From the NCBI GenBank assembly GCA_027625915.1, contig JANTQA010000023.1, positions 12,338,001 to 12,402,000 on the forward strand: DNA of 64,000 bases, read 5' to 3'. Below are positions 1-12,215 of the stretch, in pieces. Every line of letters begins with the position of its first letter. Position 1 is the first letter of the stretch. The position numbers and the translations under genes were made by a program. The DNA is from Anaeramoeba flamelloides. Lineage: Eukaryota > Metamonada > Anaeramoebidae. The notes under the pieces are model-generated. The model made no database searches and was not told the origin of the DNA. It saw nothing but the letters and a program-made list of their open reading frames with translations.

Positions 1-262
1 ACAAACGATCAACTATTAAACCCAAATCCTCATCCAATAAGGTGACATATTCGCCCTTGTAAAAAGGTGACTCTCGCAGAGAATGGAGCTGGATAAAGTC
101 TCGAGTGAGTTTTAAATTCTCGAGCGCAGCCGGAATCGGAATGCAAATCGTATAGAGGTTTTTGGAGACATCGTCATAAATCATTTTAAATTTACTTTTT
201 AACGATTGAAACATCGGGTTTGTCTCTAAGGTTAGAGAAGACAAGTCATTAACGTATGACAT
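1..262 (-). CDS. 5' end of an unrecognised protein-coding gene (partial, runs off left edge)
   Basis: Reading the minus strand from an ATG at 262 gives 87 uninterrupted codons to the window edge. The protein begins MSYVNDLSSLTLETNP and includes LYTICIPIP, LKLTRDFIQLHSLRESP and FYKGEYVTLLDEDLG. Base composition is clearly richer in G and C than the flanking DNA, and the T/A-homopolymer desert starts right upstream of the ATG, which supports a real start of translation. There is no signal peptide or membrane segment in the visible part; it looks like a soluble globular domain. I do not recognise the family. The gene is divergent from the 7TM-RGS receptor gene that starts at 3815. Confidence 0.62.
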   Translation of the reverse strand, partial: MSYVNDLSSLTLETNPMFQSLKSKFKMIYDDVSKNLYTICIPIPAALENLKLTRDFIQLHSLRESPFYKGEYVTLLDEDLGLIVDRL

Positions 263-3200
263 ATTTTTTTTTTAGTTTTTTAGTTTTTGAATATTTGTTT
301 GGTTGTTGTTTTTCTTTTTCTTGTTTTTTTTTGTTTTTCTTTTGTAGTTGTAAAAATTAATTTTAATTCTTTTGATTTGTAAAAGAATTAAATTTGGTCA
401 AAAGACAAATTTACGAAGAGCAGGTTGATAAAGAAAAGTTAAAAAAATGAGTATTTTTTTTTAAAAGTCGAAAATTTTTAAAAGAATCTGTGTCCATATC
501 TTCCAAGTCCAAAATACAAATTATTCCACAATGTTTTGAACATTTTTTGATGTTTTATTTTTTTTTGAGAGACTGATAAATTCTAATATATCTTTAAAAA
601 TTTTTAGATCATTTTCCATTTTAGAAATTTTTTTTCCCAGCCCTAAATAAAGTATTTTATTGATTTAATTTTTAAGTAACTTTGTAAAATTGATTTAACA
701 AGAGAAAGAGTCTTTCTTTTGTTTTTTTTTAAAAGTTAAGTTTATAAATTTCAAAAATTTGAGATTGAATCAAAAATTTTATTTATTTGAATTTATCAGT
801 ATTCACTAAAGTATTTTTTAGATCCTTCAAGATAAATGTTGAGGAATTCATAAGTCAATTATTTTGATTTTACTGTAAATTGAGAAATAAAAAAGATCAA
901 AATTTTCAGTCAGCCATCCAAAAAATCATTATCCCAAGAATTTAAAGAAGTCTACAAAGACCCCAATTTGAAAATGGAAAATAAGAGTCAAATCTTATTT
1001 AATGAATTAAAATTTTGAATTGTTACATAATTTTTAAAATCTTTTGGGAAAGCTGAATAAAAATTTAGTTCAATTTATCTTACAACAAATAGTAATAGTG
1101 CTCAATTGAAAGTTTAATTATTTTTATAAATTTAAACCAAAATTTTCAAAAAACTTTAATTAATGATTTTGTGAAGTAATTATTTATTCGGGTCATGTCA
1201 TTTAAAAGGAATTTGTTACATATTAAAGCAGTGCCTTCCCACCCAAAATGATATTGTGATATTACAATTATTCTATTTTCAAAAATTTAAATACAATATA
1301 AATATAAAAATTTCAAAAGTTCTAATTGACAAAAAAATATAATTAAAAAACACAAAGCCCAAATGGTTATTACTTTCAAAAAATTCAATATAAATTAAAA
1401 TTTTAAAGATGATTCGAATGACATAAATTCAAATTACAAAAAAATAAAAAAATTGATTTGAATAAAAAACAATACAAATCAACTATAAAAAAAAATCAAA
1501 AGAATTCTAAAATATAAAATTCAAATAAGAAAAAAATAAATTTCTTATGATCTTAATTGAAAAAAAATGAAATTAACAATTAAAAATAGATTCATAATAT
1601 CACATAGGAAAAAAATAGAAAAAAAAAACAATCAAAACTCAGAGATTCCAAAATACAATATGAAAAAAAAATTCAATCTTTTCGTATTTTTCTTATTATC
1701 CACAGCTTAAATTTCTTCTATTTGATACAAACTCTTTTCTTTCAGGGCAAAACAAATTTAAATCAATTTAATAATTTGTGGTATTTTCGTCGATCTCTAT
1801 ATTTGACAAAGGAAGGGGATTATTATATTATTCTTAAGATAAAAATAGCACCTTTTAGAAATGAAAAAAATGAAAAAAAATCCTATAAACTAAATTTCAA
1901 AATTTGGAGCAAATTTATTATTATTCGTTTTCTTTTTTCACAAGTCTTTCAAAAAATAAAATGATTACACTATCATTTTATTAATTTAATCGATATTGGT
2001 TATTATCTCTAAAAATTTAGTAAAAATAAGAGAACTATTTATTAGGAAATATTAAAATCTATAAATTCAATATGATATTTATCATTGTTCATTAACGCAA
2101 ATTTATCAAAGTTAATCTTAAAAATTGTTTAAAACCCAATTGAATCATAAAATCTTCCAAAAAAGCTATTTTTTCAGAAGAGATTGTTTTTCACTAATGT
2201 TTTATAATCAAAACTTCAAAATAGCGAAATATCAAGATTTCAGTAACCATTTAAATTCTAAAAATCCCCAAAGACAAACTTTAATTTAAAACACTTATTA
2301 TTTTTTGGTCTTCCCAAACAATCACTAACTTGATCTTGGAATGTAACCTAATAAAAAAAAATTTACATTTTTCGTAAAGTTTACAATTAAAATTAAATTT
2401 TTGTATTTTTAGTGCCCCATGGTAATTCTAAAAGATCAAAACGCAAGGAAATAATATGGCCTTTGAAAATTATAATTGGTTGACTTTGGTGTTTCTTCAA
2501 CGTAAGATTTGTTCATAAAATTTTACTTTGATCAAAAATCATTTTGCTAATATTTACTATTTAAACAAACGAGAACAAATTTTTGACTGAACCAATTTTT
2601 TTTAATGAACCAAATTTTTTTCACAATGGTAATGTTCGATTCTCAATAGAATTCCCTAAAAAAAAAGTATGTCAATTTTCTCAAACAACATACTATTTAA
2701 AAAGATATAGAGGAAATTATTTTTCAATTTCTGATCTTGAATTTCTGTTCTCACAAAAAACAAAAGTCAGATAGTCTTCTAAAAAGAAATAATTACCCCA
2801 AAATACAGATATTTTGTTTCTATTGTTCTCTTGTTAAATAAACCTAAAATTTGAATGTTGTTTGTCCATACCAACTTTCAGAAATTACTTAAAGTGTGAT
2901 TTTTTAAAATATTTAAATTGTTTTTGTTGTTCAGAATTTTTCCAGATGTTTTAAACTAAAATCAAACAACCAAAAAAGTATCAATTCTTTTAACTCAAAA
3001 TAAATCTAAAAAAAAAATAACTTTTTTGCATATTGATAACCCATTTCTCGAAAGTGGAAAACGGATTATTGGTTTCTCAAGTTTAATGAGCCATTGTGAA
3101 AATAGGTATCCAAATTCTGGAAAAAAAATAAATGAGAATAACTCAACTTTTTCAATTAAATTTCGTTGTTTACCAATAGGTTTTAATTTTGTTTTTTTTC

Positions 3201-3814
3201 AACACAGAAAGAGAGAGAACAAAATAACAGATCACCCAAGTTCTTAACCTTAAATGATTTGAGATGAAACTTAAAATTTTCAAAAATAAAATATAATACG
3301 TAAAATTTAAAAAACCCAAAAAAGCTTCTGAATGGGTTAAAATTTTGACACAATTCTCAAACAAATACTTTTGTAAAAAAAAATCATTAAGATTTTAAAT
3401 TGATATTTAATGTTCAAAAATTTTTTCGAATAAACTGGGAATTCAGAATTTTGAAGTTTTAATAACGAACAAACTTTGTTATATTTATTCTCAAGTGTTT
3501 TTAAATCTTAAAATTTTCAACATATCTTTTTCAAATTACAAAAAAGGTAAAATTTTGTTTTTCCAAATATTGATTTTATACACTATTTTGAAACATTCTT
3601 AAAATTCAAGAAGAGGATTAAAAAAGAATATTCGCTTGTTTTAATTTTCCATAAGTTCATTCATTATTGATAAAAAGCAATTTTTTTTTCAAAATTAGAA
3701 AATTCATTTTTTTTCCATTTTTCAATAAAGCAAAATCAGCAATCGGACTATTATAAAGCTTATTCATTTTTCAAATTGTAATTTATTCTAACCTGTTGAT
3801 AATTTGAATTGTTT
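263..3814. other. Intergenic region between two divergent genes, AT-rich, repeat relics only
   Basis: No convincing coding sequence. The short open frames at 1722-1964, 2583-2774 and 3026-3247 have Lys/Phe/Asn-only composition typical of A/T homopolymers. The stretch at about 1320-1680 is a degenerate array built on AAATTCAAAT and runs of A, similar to the one at 42760-43110. About 2000-2629 is a truncated copy of the long-TIR transposon at 55084-55948. The promoters of both flanking genes must lie here, but no core element is recognisable. Confidence 0.6.
2000..2629. mobile_element. Truncated copy of the CCATTGTG long-TIR transposon
   Basis: This stretch is collinear with about 55320-55948. 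It shares the interior (for example GGAAATATTAAAATCTA near 2046) and the right terminal repeat ending CACAATGG at 2622-2629. The left inverted terminal repeat seen in the 55084 copy is absent here; at about 1960-2000 the sequence diverges from that copy, so this copy is 5' truncated. It has no coding capacity. Confidence 0.7.
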
Positions 3815-6800
3815 ATGTTTGATGTTTATTGGATTTTAGCACCAATTACTTTAACATTTGGATCAGTTTTGTTTGTTATCTTTCTAAGAAGAAGAAAATA
3901 CCAACCGATAAGAGTAACTTAATTTTTTTTTTTCATTTTTTAATCGACTTTTGAAAAACATTAACACAAAAAATAACAAACATAAAATACCAAATAAAAA
4001 ACAATGCAGTCAAGATCAATTTCAATTGCTTTCTTTTATTATTTAATTCTTTTAAGTGGCTGTATCATATTTTGTTTTTATGGAAGCCCCACACAGACAA
4101 AAACAAATTGTTTTGGGAAATATTATGTAGAAATTGTTGGGCAATGTACGTTTTGTTTTCTCTATTATTCCAGAGCTTTTCGACTTTATTATTTATTCCG
4201 GCTAAATAAGTAAGATACTTTTGTTTTTTTACGACTAATTTTATTTTAACCTCAAAAAAGCTTTTTGATATTTTTGCCAAACACATTTTTTGTTTCATTT
4301 TTGAATTTACAGTTGCAACAAATGGTACAGTTTCAATTTGTTTGTAGATCTCTTTCTTTCTTAATTGGTGAAATCTCAGAGATTTAAGAAATTGATAACT
4401 CTTCTTTTTTTTTTACTCAAAAACTGATGTGTGATTTGAAATTTAAAGGGGTAAAACTTGAGGGTGATTATCTTTTTATTTAATTCTGAAATCTGACTTT
4501 TCATTTAGGATTTCTATTCTCGAATAATCAAGAATACCAGTCTACAATACATATATCATAAAAAAAAAATAACAAAAAAAAAAAGAACCAAACAAATTAA
4601 TTGTGATTACAAATACTGATTAATTCTAATAAATTTCAAAAAATATTTTGTTCAATTTCCATTTTTGAAATCTTTGAACTGGTTCTTATCAAATAGTCCA
4701 GGACAAAGAATATTTTGAAGAACAACCAATTTTACAGAGTTTCTTGTAACTTGACTTTTTAAAATGCTTTATTCAAAGTTGAGCATAATAATTTCAAAAT
4801 GGAAAATCAAGTAAAAATTTTCAATCATTTATTAGAATTTAACAGTATAACGTTTTTCTTTGGAAACTCTCTTTGTAAAAGGAAAATAGGAAAAGGAAAA
4901 GGAAAAGTAAAAGGAAAATGAAGTGAAAAATTTTTTCCCAATTATTATTCAAATATTAACTAGGACCTATTTTCTCAAAGATTCAATTAAACTTGATAAC
5001 CGAACTCCTTTATCTTCTTTCAAGAAACTAATTCTCATTTTTGAAACAATTCATTTTTTACAATTACACATTTATATAAATGATTTTCAAATTTTTCATG
5101 TTTTTTGTTAAAATTGTGATTTTTTTATAATTGTGATACTTTTCTGATATGTTCCCCAAGAATCAGGGAATTTGCCAGTATATTTGATATTTTTAAATGA
5201 CAACAAATTCCATTTAATAAACCATTGAGGATGTTTTGGTTTTGTCTAAATATGAAAAAAATGTTTTCTATTTTCTATTGACCTTTCTACTCCATTTCCA
5301 CTTCCTTTCTTTTTTAAATATACTAGAATTTTACTAAAACATCAAATACATGATTAAGTTTCTTTACCCATGTAATCATACCAAAAAGTATCACAGTTAA
5401 TTAAAAAATCACAATTTTAACTCAAAAGCATGAAAAATTCAGAAATCATTTTTGAACATTTGTAGTAACTCTTATTTATTTTTTTTACCAAAGGTAATAG
5501 TGTAATTATTTACACAAGGATACAAGTGAACCCGATATGCAACTTCATTTATCAACTTTAGAGAAATGAGTTATCATTTTTAAAAGAATTCATTTTTCCA
5601 ATTACATTTCAGTAAAAAGATGCTGATCTTTTTTGGTTTGAATTTTTTGGATTTAAAAACATAAAAAGAAAAGTTTTTCAAAACCTTCTTATTTTTATGG
5701 AATCTCTCTTTTAGTAATTTCTGATTGTTTGTATGAACTGATAACATTTAAAATTTAATCTTAATTTTAAAAATACAAGAAAAATAAACGAAATTTTAAT
5801 AATTAAAGATCAGAAAAATTTGATCTTTTTATTTTATTCACAATAATTTATTAAATTTATTGAAATTTTAAACATTAAATAATTTTTTTTTTTTCAATTA
5901 TGCAAAATATAAATATAGAACTATTATTATAAAAATAAATTATTTGATAATATTTCAAAATTTATTATTAATAATAATAATTGAAAGTACGCATGAAGAC
6001 TTGATAAACCTATGCTATGAATTAAAAGTCATGTTCCTTCTTTCTAGAAAACCTATATATTAATTCATCAAATAAAGCATGTGATAGATAACAAAAAAAT
6101 CTGTTACACATGAGCACAAAAAAAATATGAATTTGAGACTATTTTTTTAATCCAAATTTTTTTGAAAAAAATTGAAATTATAATTTAATTTTTTAAAAAT
6201 GAAAATATTGAAATATGACTGAAATATTAAATTGAAGTTATCATGAAATTTAAAGGTGATTTTTATTGAAAAATTTTGGAATAAAATGAAAAAATAGAAA
6301 ATTAAAAATAAATGAAATATAAATGAAAATTTATTGAACTTTCTAATGAATTTTTATTTTTTGATCGTTTCTTTTGCGAAAAGAGAAATAATAATACCAA
6401 AAATGGGAAAAAAAAAAAAAAAAAAAAATACAGTAATATATATCAAGCAATGAAAAAAGTTTTTAGTTTCATTCATTAAAAAATCTCCGAAAGTCATTGT
6501 TTCCTAAATTTTTGCTTCTTAACTAACCCAATTTTTTTATCGTTATTCATCACTTAAAGAAACAAACTTTAACTAAAATTTTTTAAAAAAGAAATTCAAA
6601 AAATGAGGCAAATCAATCTGAAGTTAAAATCAAAAAACGAAAGATATTTTAAGTGTATTACCTTTCAAACAAAAGAGTTTCATTAAACAATTAAAAGTTT
6701 TCCATTTTATTTTTTTGTAAAAAGATTATTCATCAAAATTCATAAAAAAAAAACATTTAAATTATTGATAAAAATTTGATTTAGACTTTACTTTAAACAC

Positions 6801-7758
6801 AATTCTCATTTTTTCAATTAAAAAAAAAAAGAAATTTTTTTTTTAGAAATAGTCACCAAATTTTTGAAAATCCATTAATTTTTTATTATAAATTTGTAAA
6901 ATCAAAAACAAAAAATGATAAAAAGCGGTTAAAATTGAAAAACTAAACTCTTTTTCAAAAAAAAAAGGGTAAAGGAAATTTCAATAATTATTTATAATTG
7001 AATCAAATTAATTCTAGTATCATTCTAAAATATAAGAACTCTTTAAAACATAAAAAAACACTCAACTGGATATTTAAAACTCATCTAAACAAAACAATAA
7101 AAATTAAAAATTTAATATTTTAAAAATTGATGTGCACTTTTATTTGAAATGGGAAATCTCGTTTTGTAAATTGTAGGGAAAAAACATTATAAAATCAATA
7201 AACGTCGTTGAACAACGGGAAATGGGAAAAGGTTCTTTACATTTTATTGATAACCCTTTACACATAAAACTTTTGTTCTTTAAAGTCTCATTTTCAATAT
7301 AAAGCCGCAATTCGCCTGGGTATTTTGTTGGAATTGTTTGTTTTTTTTTTATTTCCCTTTTTTCTTTGCTCCATGTATCAATCCAATAATGATCTTTCAA
7401 ATTTTCTATATTTAGCTCATCCGAAATCAAACTTAAACCCTTTCCATTTTTATACTGGTAGATTAATTCCAAATGGGTTCTTTCTTATCTTGTTTTTTTT
7501 TTTTCATTTTCCAACTTTTCAATATCCATAAATAAAAAAAGCAAAAAATGAAAAAAATGAATAATTAAAATGAAAATAACCAATAAGTAATTATCTTATT
7601 AACAATCAAATTCAATAGTATTTGATGATTTAGGGGGTGTGCACTTTTATTTGAAAAAGAGTTTAAATCAAAAAAAAATTTCAATTTAAGATACAAACTT
7701 GTTAATTTTGAATTTTGTTTGACCAAAATCAAAAAACAAAAAAAAATTAAAAAAACTG

Positions 7759-7794
<36 letters not shown>

Positions 7795-10700
7795 TTAATT
7801 CTAGTGTGTTTAAACCCAAAAATATTTTCTTATAAAATCTTTTAGAATAAGTTGGAATAAAGAAATCAAAAAATCTTTATTAAAATAAAGTCTTTTTCAT
7901 TTTGAAGAAATATTCCAGTCGACTCAAAATAAACAGAGTTATTTTATTATAATTGACAAAATAGACCTTTTATATGATCTTGTTTATTGAGTTATGGAAA
8001 TGGAATTGCAATCAAAGTTATTCTGTAAATACATTCAAACATCAAGAGCATTCATAAAAATAAACACAACAGCAATTGATCATCAAACAACACTTTTTTT
8101 TTCTCTCTCGAAGAAACATTTCAGTTCGATCAGAATTAGATTCTTTTTTGTGATTTTATTTGTTTTGAATACAATAAAATAAAGGTGCTGATTTTGGTTT
8201 TTGGTTATTTTCTTATACAACGTTAATTTTCACTGGCTCCAATGAGTATTGATGGCTTGATATTAGACAAATTCCGAAAAATCGATTGATTGGTTTTATT
8301 TTAGGACAAGTAAACGTTCTATTTTTCCTTATTAAAGAAAAATTAAAAAAAAAAAAGTATTTTTAAACTTAAAAGAGAGAGAGAACGAATTTTCCATTTG
8401 AGAAAAAATCATAGTTTTCAATCCACTAATCCAAGGGAAAAAATTCTGAAAAATCATTTTTAAAATTTTTTTGTTTTATTTTTTTTCCTATTCTCCTTGG
8501 GATTTATTTAAATTTTTAGTGGATTTTAATACTAAACAAAGTTGATGTCATTTTCAATGAAACTCGGTATTACCCAATAAATAACAATTGAATTTAAGAA
8601 TGCAATAAATATTACTAACATTCTTGAATTAAAATGATTTGATTTTATCTCAAAAGTTAATATATGAAGAAATAAATTAAATAAAAAAGGAACCCCATAT
8701 TATTAATTCCCATGATCCAGATCTTTAAATTTTTTCTGCTAATTGTAATGTGCTAAATTAGTGGGGATTTTGAAATAAATTTTTTATTAAAAAAAATGTC
8801 AAATTGCAACATTAAAAAAGGATAACAAAACAAGGATCAAATTCTGAGAACAAAAACAAAAACCTGAAAATTTTGGAAATTATCAAAAAATTACAAAATA
8901 AAGAAATTTAAATAAATTATATATGTTTTAAGGGTAAACAATTAAAATAAAAAAAAACCTTCCAGTCACTGGTTACATCATATTCCGATAATTCGTATAA
9001 ATTCAATTAATTAAATTCTTCCATTACAACCTATCAAGATATGGATTCATGCTGATTATTGTTTTCTTGTTTTTTTTATTCAAACAAAAAGAAAAAAAAA
9101 ATAAATAAAATTTTCAGAATTGATTTTTTTGAAATCATATAAATATTTTGAATAGATTAAAAATAATAAAAAATTCGCCTTTTGTAAAAAAAAAGGAAAT
9201 TATAAAATATTTTTCATTTTTTCTGTTCATGATTAAATATTTGTTAAATAAGGCCGTTGATAAATTAATATTATTTTTTTTCTGTCTTTTTGGTTTTTAA
9301 TTTTTTATTTTTTTATTATTTTATAATTGTCAGTTCGTTAGTATATTTCCTTTCTTCTTGTTTTCTTTTTTTTTTTTTTTTTTGATGAAAATTATCATAT
9401 TCAAATATTTTTTATTTTATGAATCTAAAAAAAAAAAAAAACAATCAATAGAGAAAAATTAGAATCGGCTAAAAGAATGTACTTGGAAATGGAAAAAAAT
9501 AATCTAACCCGAAAATCAAAGGAGCACAAAATATTAACCTCACAGATCACAAAACAAGAAACAGTAAATAATGGTGATGATATCAACGACACGTTGGGCG
9601 GTGATGAAAATGGATATTATGAATATCTGGATACTTTAAATATTGATGTCAAGGTTCAAGAAGTGGAAAGGAATTTTTTTCAAAAGAAGTCAAGGGTATC
9701 TGAGAAATATATTTCCAAAATATTAACATTTCAATTCCTTTTATATCATATTATTTTATCTGTAGTATATTTTTTGGGTGATATTAAATATATAGAAAAC
9801 TGTGATATTGCGTTTCTAAAATGGAGTACGTTATTGATCTATTTCACCGTTTACATTAATACTGTAATTCTAATAGTTTCAATTTTCTTAATACGCAAGA
9901 TCAAAGACAATTATAAAATTAAAAATGAAATCAATTTAACAATAATCGCAATAATCATTTATATAATTATAATATATATTCCACACATGTTTGAAAAAAT
10001 TGATTATCATCTTAGATGGCCAATCTTAATTTTTGCCTTTCCACAGTTTTTGATCACATTTGGGTATCCAATATATTGGACATATCGCTTTGAAAAAAAT
10101 AAAAAGAAAATTCATTTTAGTGATCTAAATATCGAGAATAAGATTAAGCATAATATTAATGATGGTGGCAATGGTGTTACAGGCACCGGTAAAGAGAATT
10201 CTTCTGAAGAAAAATTTCTTAATATTATTAATGATACAGAAAAGGTTAAATACTGGATTGAATATTCAAAAAAAAATTATTCTGTTGAAAATATTTTGTT
10301 TTATATTTCAGTCAAATCTTTTCAGCTTTTGTTTCGAAATAGAAAAGGTAAAAAAAAAAAAAATAAAATCAAAAAGCAAAAAATTGAAATGGTTAAATCA
10401 ATTCTTAAAAATTTTATTAGGCATGATTCACACCTCCTTGTAAACCTTTCACATAGTGTTCGCAACCAAATAATAATGGATTGCGAAAAGCTCTTAAATC
10501 TTGATAAGAATAGTAATAACAATAATAATAAAGATGGCGATGGTGATGGTGATGGTGGTGAAAGGGTCATACCAAAAACTCTGTTTAATGATGCATTGCA
10601 AGAAATCACATTTTTAATGTTCAGTGATACTTATCCGCAATTTTTAGTGTCGGGTTTATATTTCAATATGGTTGTGGGGGTTGAACAAATACACCCCGAT

Positions 10701-10877
10701 AGGTATTTAACTAAAAATGCGTTATCAAACCCAAAAATAACTCAAAGTAAACAGAGAAAGAATAAAACTGAAGATAATGTTTCCAATGACGATATTGAGG
10801 TTCCTACGTTCAATAGCCAGTCGGGATTTAGTCTTGATGGGGAAATTAATACTAAAAATAACAGTTCCATCGATTAG
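3815..10877 (+). CDS. Seven-transmembrane receptor with C-terminal RGS domain; join(3815..3913,4010..4209,9452..10877)
   Basis: Three exons joined in phase give 574 residues. Exon 1 starts at ATG 3815 (MFDVYWILAPITLTFG), carries TM1 and ends KYQPIR before GTAACT. Exon 2 (34-99) carries TM2 and TM3, with RAFRLYYLF at about 88-96. Exon 3 starts after AATAG at 9451 and encodes a hydrophilic linker, TM4-TM7 (about 190-310, with the loop RKIKDNYKIKNE), a basic, Asn-rich linker and an RGS domain at about 365-505. RGS hallmarks are SVENILFYISVKSF, LFNDALQEITFLM and SDTYPQFLVSG. RGS domains accelerate GTP hydrolysis by heterotrimeric G-alpha; with a 7TM body the protein should act at a membrane, as in AtRGS1-type proteins. 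The third exon alone would look like a 4-TM protein starting at Met 9477. That is misleading, because the upstream exons supply TM1-TM3 and all phases match. Introns are 96 bp and 5,242 bp. Stop is TAG. Confidence 0.88.
7140..7526 (-). pseudogene. Antisense coding-like block inside the RGS intron (possible relic or nested gene)
   Basis: The minus strand holds an open frame of 110 codons from a Met at 7472, and the frame stays open for some codons upstream. The peptide is unusually complex for this DNA: NGKGLSLISDELNIENLKDH, YWIDTWSKEKRE, IPTKYPGELRLYIENETL, CKGLSIKCKEPFPISRC. The codons include GGC and CGG, which are rare in the surrounding non-coding sequence. TGTGCACTTTTATTTGAAA occurs both at its 3' side (about 7132) and at about 7638. 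I do not recognise the protein. It could be a fragment of a transposon gene, a captured host exon or a small nested gene. Confidence 0.35.
7760..7792. repeat. AT dinucleotide microsatellite
   Basis: About 16 uninterrupted AT units lie inside the 5.2 kb RGS intron. Confidence 0.97.
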
Positions 10878-11369
10878 TTCAATTTTGTTCGATTCGATTC
10901 TGTTTTATGTTATTTGTGATGAAAATTGGAAATTTTCTTTCAAAATAATATAATTTGAGCCATCTTGAATAATTAAATCCGAATTTCAAATCTCAAACAA
11001 TTCATATTTAATTCTTTGAACAAAATGAGAATTGAAAATTTTATTGATAATAAAAAATAAAAATGAAAAAAAAAAATTTTTTTTTTTGTTTATTTTTTTT
11101 TATTGAATTATTAAACACATTTATTGTTATTGTTGTAGTTGTTGTTCTTAATTTTATTATTTTCATTTTTTATTATGAGGGTGGGGGTTGATTTCGTCTT
11201 ACAGTGGTAAGGTTGTTTTTTTTTTTTTCATTAATTAAAATAACTTGGTTATTTTTTCCTGAATTTAAAAGAATTATGAAAAAACACCATTTCTTTTTTT
11301 TGATTTTAGTAATTAAAAAAAACTGCTTTTAGCTTTTCTTGGGTTTTCTTTTTATTTGTGAAGTGTTCT

Positions 11370-11450
11370 AGGTTTTTTTAACTTTTTGAAATAAACAGAA
11401 AATTTTAATAAATTTTTGGTTTATTTCAAAAAGTAAAAAAAACCTAACGA
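11370..11450. repeat. Foldback (hairpin) repeat with AGGTTTTTTT ends
   Basis: Two arms of about 27 bp (left AGGTTTTTTTAACTTTTTGA, right the reverse complement ending AAAAAAAACCT) surround a short A/T loop, so the strand can fold into a long hairpin. Related hairpins occur at about 12117-12215, 58616-58695, 63285-63370, 63418-63535 and 63725-63800. Confidence 0.7.
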
Positions 11451-12116
11451 AAGACAATAGTTTTACTTATAATACAGAAAACTTCAAGAAAAAATAGTCA
11501 TTAGCTTATCCAGAATTTAAAGAAAATGAATAAAATTAAAGATTTTTTTCAAAACCATTTCCCAGCCAAAGATGGGCAGTTGTGGTGAGTGGATTAATTG
11601 TGTTTAAAGGGTTTGAAAGGAGATTAGACGAAGAAAATTATTTCCAAAATTGAAAATATTTTTGTACTTTATAACTTTTTTTCGATTTTTCACATTTTTT
11701 TAGGATTTTTTTTTTTATATCTAATTCATCTGCAAATTTATTTTTTATTGCAAGATCGATAGTCACTAGGTAAAAGGCTGTTATTCTAATATTATTGATA
11801 TATTAAAATCATTGTAGAAAAAATATATTGTTTTCTTTTGGAATTTTATTTAGATCTTCAATCTGAGATCAAAATGAACATTGTTGTTTTTCTCAATATG
11901 GAACTCAGAATTTAGGCTTTTCTATTTTTAGAAAATACTATTGATTTATTAGTTTTACTTCAAGATGATATCAACTATTCTTTGATATTTATTATTCTGT
12001 TTATTTTTTCTTTAATTCTCAAAGTTCAATTTTGAAAAATATCTGATGTTGTAAAAAAATGATAGTACACTTTGGTGGGTACATAGTATATTTTTTTTTG
12101 AATCTTGGAAAACCAC

Positions 12117-12215
12117 TGTTAGGTTTTTTTTAATTTTTTACTTTTTAAATTAAAAAGAAAATTTATTCAATTTTCTTTTCATTTCAAAAATTAAAAAAAA
12201 GTAGAGTTCACTTTC
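12117..12215. repeat. Foldback repeat, diverged copy
   Basis: It opens with TGTTAGGTTTTTTTTAATTT, and its second half is an A-rich complement ending AATTAAAAAAAAGTAG. It belongs to the same family as the hairpin at 11370. About 100 bp further on the sequence GGCATTCTA appears, which also starts the decamer array beside the hairpin at 58616. Confidence 0.55.

Larger units (their letters stand above)
4210..9451 (+). other. 5.2 kb intron of the 7TM-RGS gene
   Basis: The donor is AATAA|GTAAGA at 4209/4210 and the acceptor CAATAG|AGAAAA at 9451/9452. The donor leaves two bases of a Lys codon and the acceptor supplies the third. The intron holds a purine-rich minisatellite (GGAAAA units, about 4879-4920), an antisense coding-like block (7140-7526) flanked by two copies of a 19-bp direct repeat, and a 33-bp AT microsatellite (7760-7792). 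The remainder is A/T homopolymer-rich sequence with no other gene visible. Confidence 0.82.

Noticed and set aside
1722-1964. 80-residue open frame in the left intergenic region
   Set aside because: Composition follows the A/T homopolymers; no ATG-linked structure or recognisable family.
9477-9479. ATG at 9477 as start of a 466-residue 4-TM RGS protein
   Set aside because: The frame is open upstream to an acceptor at 9451/9452, and exons at 3815-3913 and 4010-4209 supply TM1-TM3 in phase.
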